Assembly (NCBI RefSeq): GCF_022761125.1
Contig: NZ_JAKWJR010000005.1
Location: 334,889 to 398,888, forward strand
Direction of reading: 5' to 3'
From: Nocardioides sp. SR21
Lineage (GTDB): Bacteria > Actinomycetota > Actinomycetes > Propionibacteriales > Nocardioidaceae
Length of the DNA stretch: 64,000 nt
Part shown: positions 51,806-60,803 of the stretch, one piece after another
Layout of the letters: the number at the start of each line of letters is the position of its first letter
Numbering within the stretch: the first letter of the stretch is position 1
Notes under the pieces: generated by a model
Told to the model about the DNA's origin: nothing
The model's database searches: none
Seen by the model: only the letters and a program-made list of their open reading frames with translations
Program-made: the position numbers and the translations under genes

Positions 51806-54800
51806 TCACACCGACGGCTCGCGCCAGGCCATCTGCACGACCTCGACCCCGCGGTCGCGGGTGACCAGGCGACCACGTCCCGGCGCGGCCGGCTGCGGCT
51901 TCACGTTGCCGAGCAGCGGGCCCTCGTCCGGGCTGCCGGAGAGCAGCAGGCCGGGCATCGCGAGGTCGCGCAGCGACTGGATGATCGGCTCGTAGAGCGC
52001 CCGTGACGCGCCGCCCGAGCGGCGCGCGACCACCAGGTGCAGGCCGACGTCGCGGGCCTGGGCGAGCAGCGGCTGCAGCGCCTGCAGCGGCGAGCTCTGC
52101 TGGGTCGCGACCAGGTCGTAGTCGTCGACGAGGACGAACACCTCGGCGCCGCTCCACCACGACCGGTTGCGCAGCTGCTCGGGCGTGACGTCGGGGCCGG
52201 GGATCCGGGACTCGAGGTACGACGCGAGGTCGCGGATCGCCGCCTGTGCCTGCGGGGCCGACGTCAGGTAGTGCAGGAGGTAGTCCTCCGGCACCTCGCC
52301 GAGCAGCGAGCGCCGGTAGTCGACGACGACGAGCTGCGCCTGGTCGGGCGTGCGGGTCCGCATCATCTCGTCGGCGTACGCCCGCAGCACGCTGCTCTTC
52401 CCGGACTGGCCGTCGCCGAGCACCAGCAGGTGCGGCTCCGCGTCGGCGTCGATGCCGACCGGGCCGAGGTCGCGCTCGCGGATGCCGAGCAGCAGCCGCC
52501 GGTCGTCGGGAGCCAGGTCGCGGACGTCGGCCAGGTCGATCCGCTCGGGCAGCAGCCGGAGCTTCGGGCCGCTCGGGCCGGTCCAGGCGGCGGCGACCCG
52601 CTTGACCAGGTCGTCGACGCCCTCGCCCAGGCTCTCGACGTCGGCGGACGAGTCGATGCGCGGCAGCGCGGCGAGGAAGTGCAGCTTGCTCTGCACGAGA
52701 CCCCGGCCGGGGCGGCCGGTGGGGACCAGCGCGGCGACCTTGCGGTCGATCTCGGAGTCCATCGGGTCGCCGAGCCGCAGCTCGAGCCGGGTGCCGAACT
52801 GGTCGCGCATCGCGGCGCGGAAGTCCGCCCACCGGGCCGCCCCCGCCACGATGTGCAGGCCGAAGGTGAGGCCCCGGGTCGCGAGCTGCTGGATCTCCAG
52901 CTCGAGGTCGTCGAAGTCGGCGCGCAGCGTGCTCCAGCCGTCGATGACCAGGAACACGTCACCGTACCCGTCGTCGACGCGGCCCGCCGCCCGGCGCGAT
53001 CGGTAGGTCTCGATGGAGTCGATGCCGTTGGCGCGGAAGTACTCCTCGCGGCCGTCGACGACCCCGCGCACCTCGGCGACGATCCGGCGGACGACGTCGG
53101 GCTCGCTGCGGGTGCCGACGCCGGCGACGTGCGGCAGGTCGACGTACGGCGAGAACGTGCCGCCGCCGAAGTCGAGCACGAAGAACTGCGACTCCAGCGG
53201 CGTCGTGGTCAGCGACAGGCTCGCGACGACCGTGCGCAGCAGCGTGCTCTTGCCGCTGCGAGGTCCGCCGACGACCGCGGCGTGGCCGCCGGAGCCGCCG
53301 AGGTCGACGGTGAGGGTGTCGCGGCACTGCTCGCGCGGGCGGTCGACGGTGCCGAGGGGCACGACGAGGCCGCCGAGTGCGCGCCACTGCGGGGAGACGA
53401 GGCCGAGCCGGGGGTCCTCCACGAGGTCGGCCAGCAGCGCGTCGAGCGAGTCGGGCAGCTCGAGCGGCGGGAGCCAGACCTGGTGGGCGGCCGGGCCCTG
53501 CCCGGTCATGTGGCGGACGGCGATGCCGAGCAGCGACTCCTGGTCGCCGGGCTGCTCGACGACGACCGGCTCGGGATCCGGCTCCGGCTCGGGGACGTCG
53601 AGCGCGAGGACCTCCGAGATCGTGAACGGCAGGATGCCCTGGATGTGGCCGCCCTCGTCGCGGCGTACCCGCACCCGGCCGGACGGCGGACCCGAGACGT
53701 ACGCCGCCTTGAAGCGCAGCATCGTCGACGGGTCGGGCTTGAGGTAGCCGAGCCCGGGGTCGGCCGGCAGCTCGTAGGCGTCCGGAACGCCGAGGACCGA
53801 GCGCGACTCCGCGGCGCTGAACGTGCGCAGCCCGACCCGGTAGGAGAGGTGCGACTCCAGTCCGCGCAACCGGCCCTCCTCCAGGCGCTGCGAGGCGAGC
53901 AGCAGGTGCAGGCCGAGCGAGCGGCCGAGCCGGCCGATCGCGACGAAGAGGTCGATGAACTCCGGCTTCGCCGACAGCATCTCGGAGAACTCGTCGACCA
54001 CGATGAACAGCGACGGCATCGGGGCGAGGTCCTCGCCGGCCAGCCGGGCCTTCTCGTAGTCGCGGATCGAGGCGAAGTTGCCGGCCTCGCGCAGCAGCTC
54101 CTGGCGGCGCACCATCTCGCCGGACAGCGCGTCCTGCATGCGGTCGACGAGCGTGAGCTCCTGGGCGAGGTTGGTGATCACCGCGGAGACGTGGGGGAGC
54201 TCGGACATGCCGGCGAACGTCGCGCCGCCCTTGAAGTCGACGAGCACCATGTTCAGCTGCTCGGGGGAGTGCGTGAGCGCCAGCCCCAGCACCAGCGTGC
54301 GCAGGAACTCCGACTTGCCGGAGCCGGTCGCACCGATCACCAGGCCGTGCGGGCCCATGCCCTGCTGGGCGGACTCCTTGATGTCGAGGTGGACGACGGT
54401 GCCGCCGTCACCGACGCCGATCGGGACCCGCAGCCGGTCGCGTGCGGGCCGGGGACGCCAGGCCGCGCCGGGGTCGAACGTGCGTACGTCGCCGAGCGCG
54501 AGCAGCTCCATGAAGTCGGCCGGCCCGGTCAGCTCGCCGCTGCTCGACTCGACGGTGCCGGTGGCGACCGCGTGCAGCGGCGTCAGCCGGCGGGCGAACG
54601 CCTCCGCGGTCGCGGTGCTGCACTGGTCGGCGCGGGCCTTGATCGGCTCCTCGCGCAGCCGCAGCGCGTGGACGGGGTAGCGCCCGTCGGCGGCCGGCTC
54701 GCCCGCGAACTGGATGCGCAGCCGCGTGGAGTCCTCGAGCTCGTCCCACCGCGCGGGCAGGTCGAGCAGCGTGACGCCGTGCACGCCGTCCGGCGGCACG

Positions 54801-55783
54801 ACGTGGTTGCCCGGCGGCAGCTCGCCGCCGTCGATCACCAGCAGCAGGTGCGGGGTGGCGGGCCGCTCGTCCGCGCCGAACCGGGGGCGCTCGCTGAGGT
54901 CGGGTGGCAGCAGCGGGGCCAGGTCGGCCAGCGACGTGGCCACCATCCGCATCGGCCCGACCGCGTCGGACTGCTGCGCGCTCTGGCTGTGCGGCAGCCA
55001 CTTCACCCAGTCCCAGTGCGCGAGGTGCTGCTCGGAGGTCAGCACCGCGACCACCAGCTGCTCGGGGGAGTGGAACGCCGTGGCCGCGCAGATCAGCGAG
55101 CGCGCCAGGGACCGGGCGGGCTCCTCCGGCCCGCACACCTCGACCCGGTCGAAGGCGCGCAGGTCGATCGACGCCGGCAGGTCCGGCTGGAGCCGGTGGA
55201 CGACGAGCAGCCGGTGCAGCGCCGAGGCCGCGGCCGGGTCGACCTGGTCGATCGGCGTGCTCTCGGGGGGCACCAGCTCGAGGGCGAGCGGCTGCGCGCA
55301 CACGCCGTACCGCACGTGGAGGAAGCCGGGGTCGGACGAGCTGCGCTCCCACACGCGGGACCGCTCGTCGGCCAGCGGCGGCAGCGCGGCCGGCTCCGGG
55401 TGCTGCCAGGTGAGGGCGCGGCGCTGCTGGTCGGCGGCGTCGCGGGCGACCTTGCGGACGGTGGCGAGGTAGCGGAGGTACTCGGTGCGCGAGCCGGTCA
55501 CCTGCTGCGCGCGCTGCTTGCGCTGCCGGTCGATCTGCACGATCACGAAGCCGAGCGTCGCGAACAGGAACATGCCCGCGGCGATGAAGCCGCGGCCGCC
55601 GGTCGAGCGGCCCATCGTCGCCACCAGCACGATCGAGCCGAGGCTGCCCAGCATCGGGATCGCGTTCATGAGCACGCCGCTCGCACCCTCGTTGGGCTCG
55701 ATCTGGGGCGGCGGCTGGAGGTCGATCCGCCCGGTCGGCATCTCCGGCGCGTCGAGCCGGGTGCCGCGCAGCGTCGTAGTCAC
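51806..55783 (-). CDS. eccC: ESX type VII secretion ATPase EccC (fused EccCa/EccCb)
   Basis: 1325 residues from GTG at 55783. Two membrane helices near residues 40-80 are followed by three FtsK/SpoIIIE ATPase domains with Walker A at about residues 484 (GATGSGKSE), 838 (GGPRSGKST) and 1123 (GDGQSGKSS). Walker B of the first is FIVVDEFSEM; the later ones (VFLVIDGW, VFVLVDDYD) lack the catalytic Glu, as usual in EccC where only the first domain is a strong ATPase. It binds WXG100 substrates by the third domain and drives export. It diverges from the eccD paralog with 61 bases between starts. Confidence 0.95.
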   Translation of the reverse strand: MTTTLRGTRLDAPEMPTGRIDLQPPPQIEPNEGASGVLMNAIPMLGSLGSIVLVATMGRSTGGRGFIAAGMFLFATLGFVIVQIDRQRKQRAQQVTGSRTEYLRYLATVRKVARDAADQQRRALTWQHPEPAALPPLADERSRVWERSSSDPGFLHVRYGVCAQPLALELVPPESTPIDQVDPAAASALHRLLVVHRLQPDLPASIDLRAFDRVEVCGPEEPARSLARSLICAATAFHSPEQLVVAVLTSEQHLAHWDWVKWLPHSQSAQQSDAVGPMRMVATSLADLAPLLPPDLSERPRFGADERPATPHLLLVIDGGELPPGNHVVPPDGVHGVTLLDLPARWDELEDSTRLRIQFAGEPAADGRYPVHALRLREEPIKARADQCSTATAEAFARRLTPLHAVATGTVESSSGELTGPADFMELLALGDVRTFDPGAAWRPRPARDRLRVPIGVGDGGTVVHLDIKESAQQGMGPHGLVIGATGSGKSEFLRTLVLGLALTHSPEQLNMVLVDFKGGATFAGMSELPHVSAVITNLAQELTLVDRMQDALSGEMVRRQELLREAGNFASIRDYEKARLAGEDLAPMPSLFIVVDEFSEMLSAKPEFIDLFVAIGRLGRSLGLHLLLASQRLEEGRLRGLESHLSYRVGLRTFSAAESRSVLGVPDAYELPADPGLGYLKPDPSTMLRFKAAYVSGPPSGRVRVRRDEGGHIQGILPFTISEVLALDVPEPEPDPEPVVVEQPGDQESLLGIAVRHMTGQGPAAHQVWLPPLELPDSLDALLADLVEDPRLGLVSPQWRALGGLVVPLGTVDRPREQCRDTLTVDLGGSGGHAAVVGGPRSGKSTLLRTVVASLSLTTTPLESQFFVLDFGGGTFSPYVDLPHVAGVGTRSEPDVVRRIVAEVRGVVDGREEYFRANGIDSIETYRSRRAAGRVDDGYGDVFLVIDGWSTLRADFDDLELEIQQLATRGLTFGLHIVAGAARWADFRAAMRDQFGTRLELRLGDPMDSEIDRKVAALVPTGRPGRGLVQSKLHFLAALPRIDSSADVESLGEGVDDLVKRVAAAWTGPSGPKLRLLPERIDLADVRDLAPDDRRLLLGIRERDLGPVGIDADAEPHLLVLGDGQSGKSSVLRAYADEMMRTRTPDQAQLVVVDYRRSLLGEVPEDYLLHYLTSAPQAQAAIRDLASYLESRIPGPDVTPEQLRNRSWWSGAEVFVLVDDYDLVATQQSSPLQALQPLLAQARDVGLHLVVARRSGGASRALYEPIIQSLRDLAMPGLLLSGSPDEGPLLGNVKPQPAAPGRGRLVTRDRGVEVVQMAWREPSV

Positions 55784-55844
55784 GGGCCTTGCATACCCCC
55801 GCGGAGCGGGGTTGACGCCTGGGAAATCCGGGGAAGGTGCGCCC

Positions 55845-57182
55845 GTGGACATCCTCGCTCTCTCGGTGCACGGCCCCGCGGGCGTCCTCGACCTGGCCGT
55901 ACCGGCCAGCGCCGACGCGGCGGACGTCGCCGAGGAGTACGCGCGCCGCTCCGGCCTGGCCTCGGTGCCCGAGCTGCACACCCGCACCGGCGCCCCGATC
56001 CCGAGCGGCACCGAGCTGACCCGGGCGGGGATCGGCGCCGGCGACCTGCTGGTCGCGACCACCGGGATCACGCCCGCCGTGACCTCGCGGGGGGTCTCGC
56101 ACCAGGAGGTACGCCGGGAGCCGGGCGGGCTGTCCACCCTGTGGTTCTGCGTGGCTGCTGCGGCCGCCGCGCTCGCGGGCTGGTGCGCGCGCACCGAGCC
56201 GGAGCCGACGGTCTGGGTGCTCCTCGCCGCGGCCGCGATCGGCGTCGTGCCCACCGGTCGGTTCGCGGCGCACCGGGTGGTCGCGGCGCCGGCGTTCGCG
56301 GCGGCCGCGGCGTTCGCCGCCGCGTGGGACCCGCACCCGGTCCGGCTGCCCATGGTCCTCGGTGTCACCGGCCTCGCGGCCGCGCTCGCCGCCGCGGTCG
56401 GTCGGGCGCTGGCGCCGCGCGCGGAGGAGGCGCTGCGGATCTGGATCATCGTGGGCGCCGGCGTCTTCGTGCTCACGGGTCTCTGCGCCCTGGCGGGGGC
56501 GCCACCGCGGATGGCGTGGGCGCTGCTGCTGATGGGCGCGCTGCTGGCCGCGCGCTTCGTGCCCGGCCTCGCGATCGACGTGCCCGACCAGTACCTCATC
56601 GACCTCGAGCGGCTGGCGGTCACCGCGTGGTCCGCGCGCGAGCAGCCGAGCGGGAAGCGCGGCCGCTCGGTCGTGCCGGTCGACGCGGTCGGCGTGGTCG
56701 CGGCCCGTGGGACCCGGCTGGTCACCGCGGCCTGCGCCGCGATCCTCGTCGTCGCGGTGGTCAGCTCACCGCTGCTGCTGGCCACCGCCACCCTGCCGAT
56801 CGACCGCGTCGGCGCCCGGTGCCTGGTCGGCTTCGCCGGCGCCGGGCTGCTGCTCGCGGCCCGCAGCTACCGGCACGCCGCCGCCCGGGCCCTGCTGCGT
56901 ACGGCGGGCCTGGGCTGCTGGGTCGCGCTGCTGGCCGTCCTGCTCGGCGACCTGCCGGACGGCACCGCCCGCTGGTTCGTCGTCGGCGCGGTCGCGCTTG
57001 CCGTCGTCCTCGTCGTGGTGGCGGTCGCGGTCGGCCGCGGCTGGCGCTCGGCGTGGTGGTCGCGCCGGGCCGAGGTGGCCGAGAGCCTCAGTGTCGCCTT
57101 CGCCCTGGCGTCGGTCGTGGTGGCCGTCGGGTGGTTCCGCCAGCTGTGGGAGCTGGCGAGCCTGTGGGAAATGAGTTCTTGA
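55845..57182 (+). CDS. EccD paralog (ubiquitin-like domain plus polytopic membrane domain)
   Basis: 445 residues from GTG 55845. Residues 1-75 form a YukD/ubiquitin-like domain (ILALSVHGPAGVLDLAVPASADAADVAEEYARRSG...), then about ten or eleven membrane helices with few loops. The layout is that of EccD, but the sequence differs strongly from the second EccD at 58023. EccD forms dimers in ESX pores; two distinct copies suggest a heterodimer. Located before the two esx genes and after the divergent eccC. Confidence 0.75.
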   Translation: MDILALSVHGPAGVLDLAVPASADAADVAEEYARRSGLASVPELHTRTGAPIPSGTELTRAGIGAGDLLVATTGITPAVTSRGVSHQEVRREPGGLSTLWFCVAAAAAALAGWCARTEPEPTVWVLLAAAAIGVVPTGRFAAHRVVAAPAFAAAAAFAAAWDPHPVRLPMVLGVTGLAAALAAAVGRALAPRAEEALRIWIIVGAGVFVLTGLCALAGAPPRMAWALLLMGALLAARFVPGLAIDVPDQYLIDLERLAVTAWSAREQPSGKRGRSVVPVDAVGVVAARGTRLVTAACAAILVVAVVSSPLLLATATLPIDRVGARCLVGFAGAGLLLAARSYRHAAARALLRTAGLGCWVALLAVLLGDLPDGTARWFVVGAVALAVVLVVVAVAVGRGWRSAWWSRRAEVAESLSVAFALASVVVAVGWFRQLWELASLWEMSS

Positions 57183-57311
57183 GGTTTACCTCAGGGGGGC
57201 CCGGGTAATCGACCGTCTGTCCGGCTCGGGCCGACACCGAACCGGTATCGCCATACATACATCGAGAGTCTCGAAGCGGTGGGAAGCCGCCACGGGGGAA
57301 GGGTTGGCGAC
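57183..57311 (+). promoter_or_regulatory. Promoter region of the esx operon
   Basis: 129 bases between the eccD paralog and the first esx gene, AT-richer than the surroundings around 57245-57275 (ATCGCCATACATACATCGAG), with GGGGAAGG 11-18 bases before the ATG. A separate promoter for the esx pair is likely because substrates are needed in excess; no exact hexamers are certain. Confidence 0.4.
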
Positions 57312-57632
57312 ATGTCGCAGGGCGCACCGGAGATGGGACAGGGTGAGGGCACACTCACCCGAGCGGCAGGCTTGGTGGCCGATGCCAAGGCAGACTTCGA
57401 CAGCTTGAGCAACGCGCTCTCGGGCCAGATCCAGGGGCTCCAGGGCCGCTGGGCCGGCGCCGGTGGGTCGGCGTTCTTCTCGCTGCACACGGCGTGGACC
57501 GAGAAGCAGATGGTCATCACCAACGCCCTCAACGAGTTCGAGGCTTCGCTGACGTCGACCGAGCGCGACAACGTCAGCACGGACCAGAGCCAGTCCTCGA
57601 ACTTCAACAACTACGCATCCCGCCTGGGCTGA
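57312..57632 (+). CDS. WXG100 family ESX substrate
   Basis: 106 residues from ATG 57312. Helical hairpin with WAG at the turn (LQGRWAGAGGSAFFSLHTAWTEKQ). The C-terminus (NFNNYASRLG) has no YxxxD/E signal, so it is the partner carried by the next protein. The two form the usual EsxB/EsxA-like heterodimer exported by EccC. Confidence 0.92.
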   Translation: MSQGAPEMGQGEGTLTRAAGLVADAKADFDSLSNALSGQIQGLQGRWAGAGGSAFFSLHTAWTEKQMVITNALNEFEASLTSTERDNVSTDQSQSSNFNNYASRLG

Positions 57633-57646
57633 GGAAGGTGACTGAG

Positions 57647-57943
57647 ATGTCTCTCGACGGACTCCGCGTCAACCACGCAGGTCTCGACACCGCGGCCGAC
57701 GACCTGGCCCGTGCGGTCAAGCAGATCGACGACCGCCTGAACCGCCTCGAGTCGGAGCTCGCGCCGCTGCGCAGCGACTGGACCGGTAACGCCCAGCAGG
57801 CCTACGTGGTCGCCAAGACCAAGTGGGACACGGCGATGCAGGAGATGAAGACGCTCCTCGCCGACACGAGCGCTGCTGTCGTGAACTCCAACGCCGAGTA
57901 CCGCGCCGCCGACGCGCGCGGTGCTGCGTCGTTCGAGATCTGA
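57647..57943 (+). CDS. WXG100 family ESX substrate with YxxxD signal
   Basis: 98 residues from ATG 57647, with GAGGAAGG about 8 bases upstream. Helical hairpin with WTG at the turn (LRSDWTGNAQQAYVVAK). The C-terminal YRAAD matches the YxxxD/E secretion signal read by EccC. It pairs with the protein encoded 14 bases upstream. Confidence 0.93.
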   Translation: MSLDGLRVNHAGLDTAADDLARAVKQIDDRLNRLESELAPLRSDWTGNAQQAYVVAKTKWDTAMQEMKTLLADTSAAVVNSNAEYRAADARGAASFEI

Positions 57944-58022
57944 CGACGACACCAGACACGAGGGGGCTGGCGCACCGGGCGCCGGCCCCTTCGCGACGAC
58001 AGATGGTCTGAGGGAGGGGACG

Positions 58023-59375
58023 ATGAGTCAGGCGACCGTGAGCACGTCCGGGATGGTGCGGGTGACCGTCGCCTCCGGCACTCGCCGCGTGGACCTCGTC
58101 CTCCCCGGCGCCGTCCCGGTCGCCGAGCTCGTGCCCGAGCTGGCGCGCAGCGTCGGCCTGCTCGACCCGGCGACCGTGTACGGCGGCTACCGGCTGGTGA
58201 CCGCCGACGGGCGTCGCCTCGAGCCGGACGCCGGCCTGATCCTCCAGGGCATCGAGGACGGCGGCGTCATCACCGTCGCCGCCGGCGTCGACGACGAGCC
58301 GCCACGTGTCTACGACGACGTGGTCGAGGCGATGACCGACGTCGTCGAGCACGACCTCAAGCCCTGGGACCCGACGTCCGGGCGGGCGACCGCCCTCGCC
58401 GCCGCCGGGATGCTGATGGCGCTCGGCGCGATCGCGCTGCTGATCCAGCGCGGCTCGGTGCTCGCCGGCGTCGCCGCGGTCGTGGTCAGCGTCGCGCTGG
58501 TCACCGGTGCGATCGTGCTCTCCCGCGCCCAACGCGAGCCGCAGGCCGCCGTGGCGGTCGCCTGGACCGGCTCGCTGTACGCCGCGGTCTCCGGGCTGAT
58601 GCTCGTCACCGACGACCCGTTCTTCGGGATGCCGGTCGCGGCGGCCGGGGCCGGCGCGATGGCAGCCGGCCTGGTCTGCCTGCTCGGCCTCGGCGAGGGC
58701 CGGGCGCTGGTGATCCCGCCGGTCGTCGTCGGCGCGATCTTCCTCGCCACCGGCCTGGTCATGCAGGCCGCCGAGTTCGACCCCGCGATCGTGCTCACCG
58801 TCGTGCTCGTGCTCGTCGTGATGGCGGGCAGCGTGTTCCCCTGGCTGGCGCTCGGTGTCACCGGCACCGCCGTCGACCAGCTCTACACGACCGCGGACAT
58901 CACCGCGGAGCCGCGCGAGATCGACCCGGCCCGCGTCGGCACCGACGCCCGGGTCGCCCACGAGATCCTGGTCGCGGTCACCGCGACCGTCGGCCTGCTG
59001 CTGGTGCTGCTCGCGCCGCTCGCGGTCTCGCTCGGCGTCTCCGGAGCGATCCTCGCGGTGCTCTGCTGCGTGGTGGTCATGCTGCGCACCCGGCAGTACC
59101 GCACCGGCACCGAGGTGCTGGTCGGTCTCGTCTCCGGCATCCTCGGGCTCGCCTCGATCGCGGTCTCGACGCTGGTGCTCCACCCGGACTGGCGGCCCAC
59201 GGTCGCGGTCGTGCTCGCCGGCAGCGGTGCCGCCCTGCTCGCGCTGACCCTGCTGCCCGCGACCCCGTCGGTACGTCGCGGCCGTCTCGGCGACGTCGCC
59301 GAGAGCGTCGCGCTGCTCGCGCTGCTGCCGCTGCTCGTCGTCGCGGTCGGCCTGTTCTCCGCGATCCGCAGCTGA
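58023..59375 (+). CDS. eccD: ESX type VII secretion integral membrane protein EccD
   Basis: 450 residues. Residues 10-85 form the ubiquitin-like domain (VRVTVASGTRRVDLVLPGAVPVAELVPELARSVGL, typical EccD wording), then eleven membrane helices. The SPWLALG-like segment (VFPWLALGVTG) and DITAEPREIDPARV loop are conserved in EccD. It builds the membrane vestibule of the ESX pore. Three bases separate it from eccB. Confidence 0.93.
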   Translation: MSQATVSTSGMVRVTVASGTRRVDLVLPGAVPVAELVPELARSVGLLDPATVYGGYRLVTADGRRLEPDAGLILQGIEDGGVITVAAGVDDEPPRVYDDVVEAMTDVVEHDLKPWDPTSGRATALAAAGMLMALGAIALLIQRGSVLAGVAAVVVSVALVTGAIVLSRAQREPQAAVAVAWTGSLYAAVSGLMLVTDDPFFGMPVAAAGAGAMAAGLVCLLGLGEGRALVIPPVVVGAIFLATGLVMQAAEFDPAIVLTVVLVLVVMAGSVFPWLALGVTGTAVDQLYTTADITAEPREIDPARVGTDARVAHEILVAVTATVGLLLVLLAPLAVSLGVSGAILAVLCCVVVMLRTRQYRTGTEVLVGLVSGILGLASIAVSTLVLHPDWRPTVAVVLAGSGAALLALTLLPATPSVRRGRLGDVAESVALLALLPLLVVAVGLFSAIRS

Positions 59376-59378
59376 CCC

Positions 59379-60803
59379 ATGGCCACCAAGAAGGACCTCG
59401 TCGAGGCGTACTCGTTCAGTCGACGCCGGCTGGTCACCGCATTCGTGTCCGGAGCACCCGGCGGCCGCGAGGTCGAGCCGGCCAGGCCCGGCCGCACCAT
59501 CGTCGGCGGGCTCGCGCTCGCCGTACTCCTCGTCGCCGGAGCCGCGATCGCGGGCGTCTTCGCGCCGCGCACGCCCGACGACTGGACCGAGCACGGGCTG
59601 ATCGTCTCCAAGGACACCGGCCAGGCGTACGTCATCGTGCCCGACTCCGAGTCGAGCGAGATCGAGCTGCGTCCGGTCATCAACATCACGTCGGCGGCGC
59701 TGATCCTCGGGCCGGACGTCGAGCCGATGCTGATCTCGCAGGACACCATCGACGACCAGCAGATCGGTGAGGACATCGGGATCCTCGGGGCGCCGGCCAG
59801 CGTCCCCGACGCAGGCCTCCTCGTCGACGACGGGTGGACGGCGTGCACGGCCGCGGGCAGCGGCATCCGCACCCGCGTCGCGGTCGAGCCCTCGGTGTTG
59901 CCGGCGTCCGGGCAGCAGGTGCTGGTCGAGAGCGACGGTGAGTACTGGCTGATCGCGCAGCCGGCGGAGACCTCCACCGGCCGCAGTGGCGCCTACGCCT
60001 ACCAGGTGGTGCGCCAGGAGGGCGACCGCGACGAGACCGACCCGATGCTGCTCGACCTCGGCGCCGGCACGCTCGGCACGGCGGTGCCGGTGCCGCGGGA
60101 GTGGCTGGACCTGTTCCCGCGCGGCGCCGACCTCGACTACTCCAGCGTGGAGGTCGAGGGGCTCGGCGACCCGCTCGGCTACAGCGACGACGCCATCCCG
60201 GCGGGCGCGCGGGTGGGCGACCTGCTGACCGCCGACGGCCGCACCGTGCTGCTGCTCGAGGACGGGCCGGCGCTGCTGGACCCGTTCGCCGCCACCGTCT
60301 ACGAGCACCTGGCCACCCCGGCCGGCTTCCACGAGCCGCTGCCCGCGTCGAGCTTCCCGGGCCTCGACTTCGAGGACCCGCCGCTCGCGGACTCGCAGTG
60401 GCCCACCGAGCTCCTCACCTCCCTCGACGGCCCCGCCGAGCCGTGCGCCCAGCTGTTGGCCGAGCCCGGCGCCGCGCCCCTCGCCCAACTCGCGCAGGCG
60501 CCCGGCGACGACGCCAGCGCCGCCGGCCTCGGGCCGGAGACCAAGGCCGCGACCGTCGACCCGGGCCGAGGGGCGTACGTGCTCTCCGGCGGATGGACCG
60601 ACAGCGACGCAGGAGCGCCGTACGTCATCGACGGGAAGGGCCGGGCCAACCCGCTCGGCGGCACCGGCGCGGCCGAGCAGCTCGGGTACGCCGGCCACCC
60701 CGTCGTCGTGGTGCCGGACAGCTGGATCGGGCTCTTCGAGGACGGCGTCGAGCTCTCCGAGGACGCGGCGCTCTGCCCGCCCGGGAGCACCTCGTGCGAG
60801 TGA
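59379..60803 (+). CDS. eccB: ESX type VII secretion protein EccB
   Basis: 474 residues. A cytosolic N-terminus (MATKKDLVEAYSFSRRRLVTAFVSG) conserved in EccB, one membrane helix (IVGGLALAVLLVAGAAIAG) and a large external domain of repeated beta units (GLIVSKDTGQAYVIV, RPVINITSAALILG). EccB is the extracytoplasmic part of the core complex. It overlaps the mycosin gene by 10 bases. Confidence 0.94.
   Translation: MATKKDLVEAYSFSRRRLVTAFVSGAPGGREVEPARPGRTIVGGLALAVLLVAGAAIAGVFAPRTPDDWTEHGLIVSKDTGQAYVIVPDSESSEIELRPVINITSAALILGPDVEPMLISQDTIDDQQIGEDIGILGAPASVPDAGLLVDDGWTACTAAGSGIRTRVAVEPSVLPASGQQVLVESDGEYWLIAQPAETSTGRSGAYAYQVVRQEGDRDETDPMLLDLGAGTLGTAVPVPREWLDLFPRGADLDYSSVEVEGLGDPLGYSDDAIPAGARVGDLLTADGRTVLLLEDGPALLDPFAATVYEHLATPAGFHEPLPASSFPGLDFEDPPLADSQWPTELLTSLDGPAEPCAQLLAEPGAAPLAQLAQAPGDDASAAGLGPETKAATVDPGRGAYVLSGGWTDSDAGAPYVIDGKGRANPLGGTGAAEQLGYAGHPVVVVPDSWIGLFEDGVELSEDAALCPPGSTSCE

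Noticed and set aside
52037..57208. Very long open frame (over 1700 codons) on the plus strand opposite eccC
   Set aside because: The minus-strand frame encodes an unmistakable EccC with three ATPase domains. The opposite frame is open only because of high GC and is Arg/Gln/Val repetitive with no domain.
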